64,000 nucleotides of DNA from Ruminococcus sp. OA3 (GCF_022440845.1 NZ_JAKNTO010000001.1:3844001-3908000); one strand, 5' to 3'. Shown: positions 20,204-29,530, counted from the first letter of the stretch. The notes: generated by a model not told the origin, from the sequence alone. Numbers and translations: made by a program.

Positions 20204-21523
20204 TTACGGGAGTAAAATAATTTGTCCTGCATAAATTAAATCTTCCGAATCAAGCTGGTTAAGCTGACAGATATCCTGGATCTTTTTTGTACTTCCATAA
20301 TATGTTTTACTGATCTTACTTAATGTATCCCCTTTTTGTACTACATATTTCTGACGCGCACCAACTGAAGCCGGTGTTTCAGATCGGTTCTCCGCCTCCG
20401 CGGTTGGTGATGGCGTTGCCGATGTATCCGTCTGATCATTTTCCTTATTCACTGTATTTTCTGAATCTGATGCCGAATCCACCTCGTTGTTTTTCTGCAC
20501 ATCTTCTGTCATCGAGGTTTCTTCCGGATCATCACTCTCATCAGATGCAGCTGCATCCCCTGGATTTTCAGTGTCTGATTCTTCCTGATCAGCATTATCC
20601 TGGGCTTCGCCGTTCACACTGTTATCTTCCTCCTGCATATCATCGGCAGGATTGGCATCCAGCTTCTCTTTTTCACTCCCATTTACGCTTTGCTCAGTAC
20701 TGCTCGTCATCGCCATCTCATTTTCCTGTGCAGTGTCTGAAACCTCCTGGACTGTCCGATAATGATTTACATACGTAAAGCCCAGGGCAACCACTACCGC
20801 AGCTGCGCAGACTGCCGTGAGATACGATTTTCCGCCCTTGTCCTTCTTGTCACGCTCCTTTTTACCCGCAACGATTTTTCTAAAATCAACAACCGCCCGG
20901 TCTGGTACTTTTTCGTCGTCCTCAATAGATGTGTTTCCATTTTTTTCTATCATATAGGCCTGCATTTGTTCATTTTTTTCATAATAAATGTAATATCCAT
21001 TCTGCCGGTTCAATTTACCATTATCATACACAAAAAAAGCTTCCTCTTTTTCAGTTGGCTCCATGGCAAATAAAACTTTTTGATTACCTGCAAAATGATT
21101 CAGGTGTGTTTTCAAAATCAGATCACTGATCTCCATATTAAAATTAGGGAGTGACAGCGACCATCCTATGATCTCCTGTTCCGGAAAGAACTGTTCCATA
21201 TCTTTGTGTATCTGACTCCACACAGCGTCTTTAAAGTCCATATGTTCTTCAGCAATCTCCATGTTCTCCACACCGAGAGCACTTCTGATAAAAATGTACG
21301 ACACTGATTCTTCCCACCTGGCTTCCCCCAGTAAGATCGCCGCACATCCTCCCTCCATATGATTTCCGGACATTCTCTTTAAATACGTATACGCGTAATC
21401 CTCCATGTATATTTTCAGATGAGGCCTTGTCTCCCCTATCTGCCGGATGTTGTTTGGAAGATGAAAAATCCCGTTGTCTGTTGTACTCCCCTGGTTCTTC
21501 TCATTATAAATGATTTCGATCAT
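20204..21523 (-). CDS. MPN-like domain, membrane helix and LysM domain protein
   Basis: 439 residues in three parts. Residues about 35-200 follow the JAB/MPN fold pattern (GGCAAILLGE, then IIGWSLSLPNFNMEISD), but the metal-binding H-x-H of active JAMM proteases is replaced by L-S-L, so the domain is probably not catalytic. A single membrane helix (about 232-250, TAVCAAAVVVALGFTYV) follows. Next comes a 135-residue acidic, Ser/Asp/Glu-rich linker, and a C-terminal LysM domain (YVVQKGDTLSKISKTYYGS) that should bind peptidoglycan outside the cell. It probably links cytoplasm and wall; the partner of the MPN part is unknown. Confidence 0.75.
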   Translation of the reverse strand: MIEIIYNEKNQGSTTDNGIFHLPNNIRQIGETRPHLKIYMEDYAYTYLKRMSGNHMEGGCAAILLGEARWEESVSYIFIRSALGVENMEIAEEHMDFKDAVWSQIHKDMEQFFPEQEIIGWSLSLPNFNMEISDLILKTHLNHFAGNQKVLFAMEPTEKEEAFFVYDNGKLNRQNGYYIYYEKNEQMQAYMIEKNGNTSIEDDEKVPDRAVVDFRKIVAGKKERDKKDKGGKSYLTAVCAAAVVVALGFTYVNHYRTVQEVSDTAQENEMAMTSSTEQSVNGSEKEKLDANPADDMQEEDNSVNGEAQDNADQEESDTENPGDAAASDESDDPEETSMTEDVQKNNEVDSASDSENTVNKENDQTDTSATPSPTAEAENRSETPASVGARQKYVVQKGDTLSKISKTYYGSTKKIQDICQLNQLDSEDLIYAGQIILLP

Positions 21524-21685
21524 AAATTAATCACCCCTTCGGGGTAAACAATAGCATGGGGAAACTGCAAATTTTATCATTTTAGGTATCCGCTTCTCAA
21601 AAATTTAACGACATGTTTTGCAATGTATTTTTTCATGCAGTTTTGAATATTCTATAGATAAGAACCAGGAAAGGACAAAACTGCC

Positions 21686-22306
21686 ATGCTCACCCAAAGA
21701 CTTTCTCCCGTTTTTTATATCAACAGCAAAAGAAGCTCCGCAAGCAGTGAACTTGCGTATTTATTAAAAGATGCCGTCTCACAGGTCGAAAGAGACTGGA
21801 GGGAACTTGTATTTCTGTGTATCGGAAGTGACCGAATCACAGGCGACAGCCTGGGGCCTCTGATCGGGCATCAGCTTTCTCAGTATTGCTGGCCTCACAT
21901 ATTTGTTTACGGCACTTTAGAAAACCCTGTACATGCCTTAAATCTGGAAGAAATGATCCAGCAAATAAAAAAGAGGCATCCTCTTGCACTCATCGTTGCA
22001 ATCGATGCCTCTTTGGGTTCCAAAAAGCATATCGGCTTTATAACGCTCGGTACCGGATCAATCCGTCCGGGTTCAGGCGTTAACAAAGATCTGCCGCATG
22101 TCGGAGATATTTTCATTACCGGAATTATCAATGTATCCGGAACTTTTGAACACTTTCTCCTTCAGACAACCCGGCTGTCCACCGTTATCAACATGGCAGA
22201 TTCCATCACCAATGGAATTCTGACAGCAATAGATGCCTCCTATGAAAATCTGCGTTTTCTTTCTCCTGCTGCTTCCATGACGAGCAGTTCCGGTACTATT
22301 TCCTGA
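21686..22306 (+). CDS. yyaC: YyaC-like spore protease family protein
   Basis: 206 residues. The core VFLCIGSDRITGDSLGPLIGHQL, the segment AIDASLGS and the later GSGVNKDLPHVGDIFITG are those of the YyaC family, whose fold matches that of the germination protease Gpr and which is annotated as putative sporulation protease. Length fits. It reads opposite to its neighbours, and its last 67 bases overlap the 3' end of the convergent HD-domain gene, which is unusual for a small gene pair. Expression in the forespore is expected by analogy, but I could not fix a sporulation promoter. Confidence 0.82.
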   Translation: MLTQRLSPVFYINSKRSSASSELAYLLKDAVSQVERDWRELVFLCIGSDRITGDSLGPLIGHQLSQYCWPHIFVYGTLENPVHALNLEEMIQQIKKRHPLALIVAIDASLGSKKHIGFITLGTGSIRPGSGVNKDLPHVGDIFITGIINVSGTFEHFLLQTTRLSTVINMADSITNGILTAIDASYENLRFLSPAASMTSSSGTIS

Positions 22307-22842
22307 GGTCTGGGCCGGTTATCCGACAGCTTCTGCATCATTTTGGCCAATGGTCTGCCAATGCGGGAGCTGCTCAACCTTCCGGAATAGTATTCTGCTA
22401 TTTCCAGAGTACCACAATATTTATCTGTCAGACATATTACATAAGTCTCTGGATACCTGGGCGGAATAAACGTAACCGGCCACATATGTTTCGTTATAAT
22501 TTCTTTCTCAACTGAATTTATTGAAAAGTATTTTTTTGCGTTTCGGTAAGCCGTCCAGGGATGTGTCATGGCATGGAAGTGATCCCCTGTCTTCTCCCGG
22601 TGCTTTCTCCAGTCGTACAAAAACAAATCATGAAGCATTCCTCCCCTGGCCGCAGACCGCGCGTCAAGCCCCAAAGACCTGCAGATACTGAAATTGTAAT
22701 ACGCAACCATCAGGCAATGCTGATAACAGTCCGTATCACAGTGCTGAGAAAATTGTTTCATCTGTAGTACAACAGGATGATAAATAATATCCCTGATACA
22801 TTCAAAAAACTCTCTGTTCGTTATGGCTTTTGGCTGTTTCAT
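22240..22842 (-). CDS. HD-domain protein, putative phosphohydrolase
   Basis: 200 residues with the HD metal-binding pattern: an early histidine (YQHCLMVAYY), the doublet in GGMLHDLFLYDW, a further histidine (HFHAMTHPWTAYRNA), and a later aspartate (CLTDKYC). Such proteins hydrolyse phosphate esters or nucleotides; the substrate is unknown. The ATG follows GGAAAGGG. It is the last gene of the dnaX-ybaB-recR unit, 15 bases after recR, so it may be coexpressed with DNA repair functions. Confidence 0.78.
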   Translation of the reverse strand: MKQPKAITNREFFECIRDIIYHPVVLQMKQFSQHCDTDCYQHCLMVAYYNFSICRSLGLDARSAARGGMLHDLFLYDWRKHREKTGDHFHAMTHPWTAYRNAKKYFSINSVEKEIITKHMWPVTFIPPRYPETYVICLTDKYCGTLEIAEYYSGRLSSSRIGRPLAKMMQKLSDNRPRPQEIVPELLVMEAAGERKRRFS

Positions 22843-22857
22843 AATAACCCTTTCCTG

Positions 22858-23454
22858 TTAAAGCTCTACGCGGCCCTCCAGCGCACGCAGCAATGTTACT
22901 TCATCAATATATTCCAGATCCCCCCCGACCGGAACTCCGCTCGCGATCCTGCTGACCTTAATTCCTGTCGGCTTAACCAGCTTGCTGATATACATCGCTG
23001 TTGTCTCCCCTTCCAGACTGGAATTTGTCGCAATGATAACTTCGTCAATATCCTCCTGAAGCCGTTGCATCAGTTCTTTTAATTTAATATCATTCGGACC
23101 AATGCCCAGCATTGGAGAAATAGCCCCATGTAGCACATGGTAAACCCCTTCATACTTACCGGTCTTCTCATATGCGGCAAGATCTCTGGTATTTTCAACC
23201 ACCATAATTTCTCTGTGGTTTCGCTTTGTATTTTTACAGATCGGGCACAGTTCTTCATCTGTCAGAGTATAACATTGTCTGCAGTACTGCACATTTTCCC
23301 TGGCTTTGATGATAGATGAAGTCAGTTGCTCCACCTCATCCTTTGGCATATTCATGATGTGAAATGCCAGGCGGCCTGCAGATTTTGCTCCTATTCCCGG
23401 AAGACGCGAAAGCTGCTCAATCAGATTATTAATATGTCCGCTATAGTATTCCAT
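22858..23454 (-). CDS. recR: Recombination protein RecR
   Basis: 198 residues, the standard length. N-terminal helix-hairpin-helix (LPGIGAKSAGRLAFH), a four-cysteine zinc finger (CRQC..CPIC, about residues 58-75) and a Toprim domain (REIMVVENTRDLAAYE..ISPMLGIGP). RecR acts with RecO and RecF to load RecA on gapped DNA. The gene lies directly downstream of ybaB and dnaX, the order conserved in most bacteria. Confidence 0.97.
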   Translation of the reverse strand: MEYYSGHINNLIEQLSRLPGIGAKSAGRLAFHIMNMPKDEVEQLTSSIIKARENVQYCRQCYTLTDEELCPICKNTKRNHREIMVVENTRDLAAYEKTGKYEGVYHVLHGAISPMLGIGPNDIKLKELMQRLQEDIDEVIIATNSSLEGETTAMYISKLVKPTGIKVSRIASGVPVGGDLEYIDEVTLLRALEGRVEL

Positions 23455-23456
23455 GA

Positions 23457-23807
23457 TCAGAAAGGCAGTCCTCCGCCTAACCCCCCTGTCAGCTTCGACA
23501 TGACTGCAGCCGACTCTTCCTCCATCTTCCGCAGTGCTTCATTAGTAGCTGCCATGATCAGATCTTCCAGCATCTCTACATCATCCGGGTCAACTGCTTC
23601 CTCTGCAAGTTTCACCTTTGTCACTTCTTTTTTTCCGGATACTGTGATCTCGACAGCGCCGCCGCCCGCCGTTGCCGTAAATTCCTTTTCTTCAAGGGCT
23701 TTCTGATTTTCTTCCATCTGTTTCTGCATTTTCTGTGCCTGCTTCATCAGATTATTCATATTGCCCGGCATACCCATTCCACCCGGAAAACCTCCGCGTT
23801 TCGCCAT
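23457..23807 (-). CDS. YbaB/EbfC family nucleoid-associated protein
   Basis: 116 residues: a glycine/methionine-rich start ([19 protein letters not shown]), an alpha-helical middle and the conserved [21 protein letters not shown] core of YbaB. The family forms DNA-binding dimers. It is placed between dnaX and recR with only a few bases between genes, as in many bacteria. Confidence 0.95.
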   Translation of the reverse strand: MAKRGGFPGGMGMPGNMNNLMKQAQKMQKQMEENQKALEEKEFTATAGGGAVEITVSGKKEVTKVKLAEEAVDPDDVEMLEDLIMAATNEALRKMEEESAAVMSKLTGGLGGGLPF

Positions 23808-23835
23808 TTTTCTTTCCTCCTGTTTCTAAAATACA

Positions 23836-25425
23836 TTATGTTTCGATATCAACTTCCATCTGAATCTTGTCTTTTAATATATCATCAATTGATATTTCTG
23901 CCAACCCCTTGCTCACTTCTCTGTCTGCAAGAATCAGTTCAAGTTCGACACTCTTCCCTATTTGATTCTCAATGATGTCTGCAAGACGCTGTGCCGCCTC
24001 TGCATTTCCCACATAATTCTGCGCCAGACTATTCGAAAACTCTACATACAATTTAGCTTCTCCTGTCTGGCCATTGTATTTCGGAACAGCAGTCTGCAAA
24101 AAACTTCGGAACATACCTTCTGTCTGACCCACAATAGTTCTCCACTCGTTTTTAACCCGCTGGAGGTCTTCTGGCGCCGCTTTTTCCGGCTTCGGTAAAT
24201 TGGCCGACTGCTTTTTTTCTTCATTGCATCCTCCGGACATTTCCTGCACGTCAGGAGCTTTCACCACAACACCCTGCTCAATCCGATCTTCCAATACACG
24301 GATTCTGTCCAAGACCGAATCCAGATTTGTCTCCATGGACGGTCTGCACAATTTAATCAATGCCACTTCAACGAGCACTCTTTTCTGCGATGCGTAGCGA
24401 ATCTGACTTGAAAGTTCAGACAGTATACGGATATATCTGATCAGCGTTTCGGTCTCGATCATTTCTCCCTCTTCTTTCAGCATCTGGAGATTTTCTCCTG
24501 ATATATCCAGCATCTCATCAGAATCAGAAGATGATTTTACCAGCATAAGATTTCTCAGATACCAGGTGAAATCCGAGACAAACTGCCCCATTTCCTTCCC
24601 CTGCAGAACCAGTTCTTCCAGCGAATGGATTACCTCAGTAACATTTCTGTCGATGATCTGACGGAGCATCCGGCTGAAAATCTCCGTGTCTACCGTACCC
24701 AATACTTCCAGTACGTTATCATACGTCAGCTTTTGCCCCAGATAAAAAGCAATGCACTGATCGAGCAGGCTTAGCGCATCTCGAAGTGAACCGTCGGCCG
24801 CTTTGGCAATGTAGCGGACTGCTTTCTCCTCCGCTTCCACGCCTTCCTGTTTCATCAGTTCAGTCATACGATCTGCAATAGTATCGATTGTAATTCTGCG
24901 GAAATCATATCTCTGGCAGCGTGACAGTATCGTAATCGGAATCTTGTGTGCTTCTGTAGTAGCCAGTATAAAGATCACATACGAAGGAGGTTCTTCCAGC
25001 GTTTTTAACAACGCATTAAATGCTCCTGTTGATAACATATGAACTTCATCAATAATGTACACCTTATAAATTCCCTGCGTTGGCCTGTACGCAACTTCTT
25101 CCCTGATTTCACGGATGTTATCGACACCGTTATTGGATGCCGCGTCTATCTCTATGACATTCATGGAAGTCCCTGCCTGAATGGCCTTACACATCTCACA
25201 TTCATTGCAGGGACTCCCATCAATCGGATGCTCGCAATTTACTGTTTTTGCCAGTATTTTTGCCACCGTCGTTTTTCCGGTTCCCCGCGTTCCGCAAAAC
25301 AGATATGCATGCCCGATACGGTTTGCCCTGACCTGGTTTTTCAGAGTAGTAACAATATGGTCCTGACCTTTCACATCCTCAAATGAATCCGGACGGAACT
25401 TTCGGTATAAAGCGGTATAGCTCAT
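23836..25425 (-). CDS. dnaX: DNA polymerase III gamma/tau subunit
   Basis: 529 residues. AAA+ module with ALYRKFRP start, Walker A GTRGTGKTT, a zinc-binding set of four cysteines (CEHPIDGSPCNECEMC), Walker B VYIIDEVHML and sensor LATTEAHKIP. The C-terminal third is the tau-type extension. It loads the sliding clamp at the replication fork. The ATG is chosen over a TTG two codons upstream because GAGGCG lies seven bases before it and ATG-Ser-Tyr is the common family start. First gene of the dnaX-ybaB-recR-HD unit, 22 bases after the phosphofructokinase gene. Confidence 0.96.
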   Translation of the reverse strand: MSYTALYRKFRPDSFEDVKGQDHIVTTLKNQVRANRIGHAYLFCGTRGTGKTTVAKILAKTVNCEHPIDGSPCNECEMCKAIQAGTSMNVIEIDAASNNGVDNIREIREEVAYRPTQGIYKVYIIDEVHMLSTGAFNALLKTLEEPPSYVIFILATTEAHKIPITILSRCQRYDFRRITIDTIADRMTELMKQEGVEAEEKAVRYIAKAADGSLRDALSLLDQCIAFYLGQKLTYDNVLEVLGTVDTEIFSRMLRQIIDRNVTEVIHSLEELVLQGKEMGQFVSDFTWYLRNLMLVKSSSDSDEMLDISGENLQMLKEEGEMIETETLIRYIRILSELSSQIRYASQKRVLVEVALIKLCRPSMETNLDSVLDRIRVLEDRIEQGVVVKAPDVQEMSGGCNEEKKQSANLPKPEKAAPEDLQRVKNEWRTIVGQTEGMFRSFLQTAVPKYNGQTGEAKLYVEFSNSLAQNYVGNAEAAQRLADIIENQIGKSVELELILADREVSKGLAEISIDDILKDKIQMEVDIET

Positions 25426-25446
25426 TTTCAAACGCCTCTTTCTGAC

Positions 25447-26520
25447 TTAGTCTCCAAAACTGATGCCGATCCGCTTTGCTTCCAGAATTTCCTGAGCATC
25501 CACAGGTACAGTTTTAAGCTTGCCTGCACTCTCAGCAAGCGGTACTTTTTTAGTTTTTCCATTTACGAGTCCGACCATGTATCCATATTCCCCATCCATG
25601 ATCAATTTTGCTGCGGCAGCACCAATTCTCGTCGAGAGTACTCTGTCATATGGACACGGACTTCCGCCTCTCTGAGTATGTCCCGGAACAGTGATGCGTA
25701 TCTCCAGCCCTGTAGCTTTCTGAATCTTCTCAGCCAGTTCATAGGAAACGGATGGATGAGTCCTCGCTTCAATCTTACGTTTCAACTCTTTTTTAGAAAG
25801 CCGGGCATCCTCTTTGGAAATCGCACCTTCCGCGACTGCCAGGATTGTAAATCCCTTTCCCGCTTTCGCTCTGGCTTCTATCGCTTCCACTACTTTCTCT
25901 GTATCATACGGAATCTCTGGAATCAGGATAATATCAGCACCTCCCGCAATCCCCGCATACAGCGGAAGCCACCCAACTTTATGCCCCATTATTTCCACAA
26001 TGAATACCCGGTTATGAGATGCAGCCGTGGTATGTATACAGTCAATCGCATCTGTTGCAATATTAACTGCACTGTAGAAGCCAAACGTCATATCTGTCCC
26101 CCAGATGTCATTGTCTATCGTTTTTGGCAGATGCAGTACATTCAGTCCTTCTTCACTAAGCAGGTTTGCCGTTTTCTGTGTACCGTTCCCTCCCAGAATC
26201 ACCAGGCAGTCAAGACGTAGTTTATAATATGTCTGTTTCATTGCCTCCACTTTGTCCAGACCATTTTCATCCGGTACTCTCATCAGCTTGAATGGCTGGC
26301 GTGATGTGCCAATGATAGTCCCTCCTTTAGTCAAAATCCCAGAGAAATCTGCTGCGGTCAGCATCCGATAATCCCCGTAGATAAGACCCTTATATCCATT
26401 CATAAAACCATAAACTTCCAGCTCATCAATATTGGCCGCCAACCCTTTTACTACACCGCGCATCGTAGCATTCAGTGCCTGGCAGTCTCCTCCGCTTGTC
26501 AATAATCCAATACGTTTCAC
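25447..26520 (-). CDS. 6-phosphofructokinase
   Basis: 357 residues from the preferred GTG. Catalyses phosphorylation of fructose 6-phosphate in glycolysis. The substrate and catalytic motifs are present: GGDCQALNA, GGNGTQ, PKTIDND, MGHKVGWL, and VPGHTQRGGSPC. At the two positions that separate donors, it has glycine (GGNGT, as in ATP enzymes) and lysine (PKTID, as in pyrophosphate enzymes and some ATP ones); glycine at the first points to ATP. The start is uncertain: GTG codons occur here and three codons upstream, and the frame is open further. No ATG in the conserved region fits. Confidence 0.92.
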   Translation of the reverse strand: MKRIGLLTSGGDCQALNATMRGVVKGLAANIDELEVYGFMNGYKGLIYGDYRMLTAADFSGILTKGGTIIGTSRQPFKLMRVPDENGLDKVEAMKQTYYKLRLDCLVILGGNGTQKTANLLSEEGLNVLHLPKTIDNDIWGTDMTFGFYSAVNIATDAIDCIHTTAASHNRVFIVEIMGHKVGWLPLYAGIAGGADIILIPEIPYDTEKVVEAIEARAKAGKGFTILAVAEGAISKEDARLSKKELKRKIEARTHPSVSYELAEKIQKATGLEIRITVPGHTQRGGSPCPYDRVLSTRIGAAAAKLIMDGEYGYMVGLVNGKTKKVPLAESAGKLKTVPVDAQEILEAKRIGISFGD

Positions 26521-26589
26521 TAAATTCACATCCTGTCTTTTTATGATAAAATTATTATATATTATTTTTGAAAGACTGTCCACCTCTGC

Positions 26590-26618
26590 TTGACTTTCCT
26601 CACAAAACAGGATATACT
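26590..26618 (+). promoter_or_regulatory. Promoter of the SRP RNA gene
   Basis: TTGACT and TATACT separated by 17 bases. The predicted start coincides with the 5' end of the RNA. Confidence 0.82.
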
Positions 26619-26622
26619 TAAA

Positions 26623-26889
26623 GTCCGTGCAGCCGGGGAGTCAGCGGTGCCCTGTACCTGCAATCCGCTACAGCAGGGGTGATGCCAAACTGAGGGCCTT
26701 GTCTTGCAGAGCTGCCCTTTATAAGTGGCGATGACGTCTGGGTCTTACGCAACAGAAATCTATGAATCGTGTCAGGTCAGGAATGAAGCAGCACTAAGTA
26801 GACGCTTCTGTGTGCCGTGAGGGCGCCTGGATTGAGTTAACTGTAGAGGTAACGTCTGTGAGCAACGTTCGAAGGGCGGCGCACGGATA
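26623..26889 (+). ncRNA. ffs: Signal recognition particle RNA, large type with Alu domain
   Basis: About 267 bases. The S-domain core GTCAGGTCAGGAATGAAGCA with AGCACTAAG is present, and the 5' CCGTGC pairs with 3' GCACGG to close the molecule. The length and the 5' Alu-like part fit the long SRP RNA of Bacillus and Clostridia. It works with Ffh in targeting membrane proteins. Ends are inferred from pairing and promoter. Confidence 0.92.
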
Positions 26890-26941
26890 AAAATTTTATT
26901 TGAAATATTCTGTTCTTTATACCATATGCTGGACAGACGCA

Positions 26942-26973
26942 GGAGTCAATCAACACGATTGACTCCTTTTTAT
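26942..26973 (+). terminator. Terminator after the SRP RNA
   Basis: Stem GGAGTCAATC/GATTGACTCC with loop AACAC, then TTTTTATT. Confidence 0.9.
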
Positions 26974-27078
26974 TATTACCTGAAAGTCACAGTTATCCTT
27001 GTACCCCTATTACAATCAGTGTATACTTATAAATAGATGAAAATACTCGATAAAGATATATCGTGGGAGGAATTAGTT

Positions 27079-27429
27079 ATGACGATTCAGGAATATTATA
27101 CTTCTACAGGCGTTGACTTTCAAAATACACTGCGCAGACTCGGCAGCGAAGAAAGACTGCGTAAATACCTCTCCAAAATATTGGAGGACAATAATTTTGA
27201 AATGCTTTTAAATGCCCTCAATGCCGGGAACTACAAAGATGCTTTTCTTGCCGTACATTCTTTAAAAGGCATCTGCCTGAATCTGGACCTGTTACCGCTC
27301 CTTCGTTCCAGCAGTGCTCTGGCAGACAATCTTCGAGATGGTCAGTCCTCCTCAGACACTGACCGTTTATTCAAACAAGTGGAAACCGATTATCAAAACA
27401 CAATGAGCGATCTGAAGAAGATCCTTTAA
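27079..27429 (+). CDS. Hpt-domain phosphotransfer protein
   Basis: 116 residues, almost all a histidine phosphotransfer domain; the phospho-acceptor is H60 in FLAVHSLKGICLNL. Such proteins pass phosphate between a histidine kinase and a response regulator. The ATG follows GGGAGG at a good distance; 14 open codons upstream were not included. The gene is immediately followed, 22 bases later, by a receiver-containing c-di-GMP enzyme that is probably its partner. No histidine kinase is next to them, so an orphan or hybrid kinase elsewhere would have to feed this relay. Confidence 0.85.
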   Translation: MTIQEYYTSTGVDFQNTLRRLGSEERLRKYLSKILEDNNFEMLLNALNAGNYKDAFLAVHSLKGICLNLDLLPLLRSSSALADNLRDGQSSSDTDRLFKQVETDYQNTMSDLKKIL

Positions 27430-27451
27430 ACACATACTGTCGGAGTAGTCT

Positions 27452-29512
27452 ATGGAAAGAAAACATAAAATATTAATCGTTGACGATACCGAGATGAACC
27501 GTTCCCTGCTGGCTGATATGCTTGCCGCTGATTACGAAATTCTGGAGGCCTCTAACGGTCTGGAAGCTATTTCTGTTCTAGAGAGGTATGCAAGTAAGAT
27601 CTCACTTGTTCTGCTGGATATCGTAATGCCGAGAATGGATGGCTTTGAAGTGATGGCTACAATGAATAAAAACGAACAGATAAATTCTATTCCCGTCATC
27701 ATGATCTCCGCTGAAACATCTTCCTCTTACATCGATCAGGCTTACGATCTTGGAGCAACTGATTATATCAGCCGCCCTTTCGATGAGAAAATCGTCCGCA
27801 GACGAGTCAAAAACACAATTATGCTCTATGCCAAACAAAAAATGCTGCAAGGCATGGTGAGTGAGCAGATTATTGAAAAAGAAAAAAATAATTTTCTGAT
27901 GGTCGAAATACTGAGCAACATTGTAGAATTTCGCAACGGTGAAAGTGGGCTTCATGTCCTTCATATTCGAACTATAACGGAGTTGCTTCTCAAAGAAACG
28001 ATGAAGCGTGACAACCCATACGGCTTGACGCTGTCAAAAATTGCCCTTATTGTAAATGCTTCCGCACTGCATGATATCGGCAAGATTTCCATTGCGGAAA
28101 AGATACTGAACAAACCGGGAAAGCTAACGCCGGACGAGTTTGAGATCATGAAAAACCATACAATTATCGGGGCTGAAATACTCAAAAACGCACCGCATAA
28201 GAAACAGGAAGAATTGGTTCAGGTTGCACATGACATCTGTCGCTGGCATCATGAACGCTATGACGGAAACGGATATCCAGATGGTTTGAAAGGTGACGAA
28301 ATTCCCATTTCAGCCCAGATTGTTTCACTTGCAGATGTTTACGATGCCTTGATCAGTCCGCGAGTCTACAAAGCCGCATATTCTCATGATACTGCAATGA
28401 AAATGATTCTGTCCGGCGAATGCGGGGCATTTCACCCGCTTCTTCTGGAATGTCTGCAGGCGGTTAATATTCATTTGTCAGAAGAAGTAAAAGTCCGTTC
28501 ACTGACTGGGATGACTCAGCCGGAAACACAGCGTATTACCTCAGAGCTGATGGCCAGAGGTGATCTTTATGCATCCGACCGTACGCTTTCACTTCTTGAA
28601 CAGGAACGTACAAAATATCAATTTTTTGCTTCCATGTCACGCGAAGTGCAGTTTGAATACAACCTGACCACAGATATGCTCACATTATCCGAGTGGGGAG
28701 CAAAACACCTCGGTGTCAATGAGCTGATCCTTCACCCAATAGAAAGCGAAGAAGTTCTCAGCATCTTCTCCAGAAAAGATCTGGATAATTTAAGATTACT
28801 GCTTGGAAAGACAACGCCTTCTTCCCCGCTCGTAAGTGCCACATACTGTTTAAACCTCCAGGGACAGCCCCGCTGGTTTCGAACAGTGGCGCGTACGCTC
28901 TGGGATGACGAAGAACTTCCTCATTACACCGGTGCTATCGGTAAATTTATTGATATACATGAGCAGCAAACCGAGCTGGACACATTTAAACAGCTGGCAA
29001 CCCGAGATTCCCTCACAAAACTGTATAACCATCTGACCGCACAGAACATGATTGAAACTGCATTGTCAGGCGGCGGTGATCATAAGTATGCATTGATTCT
29101 CTTTGACCTTGACTATTTTAAATATGCCAATGACACGTATGGCCACCTGTTTGGAGACCATGTCCTGAAATATGTTGCACAACGCATCTTATCCAATATC
29201 CGGTCGGAAGATATCTCGGCGCGTGTAGGCGGTGATGAATTTATGATTTTCACAGAGTTTAAAGGGGATATCCAAAATCAGGTAAACCGTATCTTCAATT
29301 CGCTGACCGATATTTATAAAGGGTTTAAAATATCTATCAGTATGGGCATTGCCATTTACCCCAACAACGCCAGGGACTATCAGCAATTGTTTCATTGTGC
29401 TGACCAGGCCCTTTATGCCTCAAAAAAAGACGGAAGAAACCAGTATCGTTTTTATGACACTTCCATTCATGGTTTTTTATCTGTTCTCTCACCTATGGAC
29501 AATGAAAGCTGA
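27452..29512 (+). CDS. REC / HD-GYP / PAS-like / GGDEF protein (c-di-GMP turnover)
   Basis: 686 residues. Receiver domain 1-125 with acidic pair D11-D12 and phospho-acceptor D56 (LLDIVMP); HD-GYP phosphodiesterase about 150-335 with HD at 207-208 and an intact HHERYDGNGYP at 266-276; a PAS-like segment about 390-505; and a GGDEF cyclase domain about 510-670 with GGDEF at 593-597. Both opposing catalytic signatures look complete, so phosphorylation could switch between making and destroying cyclic di-GMP. It forms an operon with the upstream Hpt gene. Confidence 0.9.
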   Translation: MERKHKILIVDDTEMNRSLLADMLAADYEILEASNGLEAISVLERYASKISLVLLDIVMPRMDGFEVMATMNKNEQINSIPVIMISAETSSSYIDQAYDLGATDYISRPFDEKIVRRRVKNTIMLYAKQKMLQGMVSEQIIEKEKNNFLMVEILSNIVEFRNGESGLHVLHIRTITELLLKETMKRDNPYGLTLSKIALIVNASALHDIGKISIAEKILNKPGKLTPDEFEIMKNHTIIGAEILKNAPHKKQEELVQVAHDICRWHHERYDGNGYPDGLKGDEIPISAQIVSLADVYDALISPRVYKAAYSHDTAMKMILSGECGAFHPLLLECLQAVNIHLSEEVKVRSLTGMTQPETQRITSELMARGDLYASDRTLSLLEQERTKYQFFASMSREVQFEYNLTTDMLTLSEWGAKHLGVNELILHPIESEEVLSIFSRKDLDNLRLLLGKTTPSSPLVSATYCLNLQGQPRWFRTVARTLWDDEELPHYTGAIGKFIDIHEQQTELDTFKQLATRDSLTKLYNHLTAQNMIETALSGGGDHKYALILFDLDYFKYANDTYGHLFGDHVLKYVAQRILSNIRSEDISARVGGDEFMIFTEFKGDIQNQVNRIFNSLTDIYKGFKISISMGIAIYPNNARDYQQLFHCADQALYASKKDGRNQYRFYDTSIHGFLSVLSPMDNES

Positions 29513-29530
29513 AGATATCTTTGACATGCG

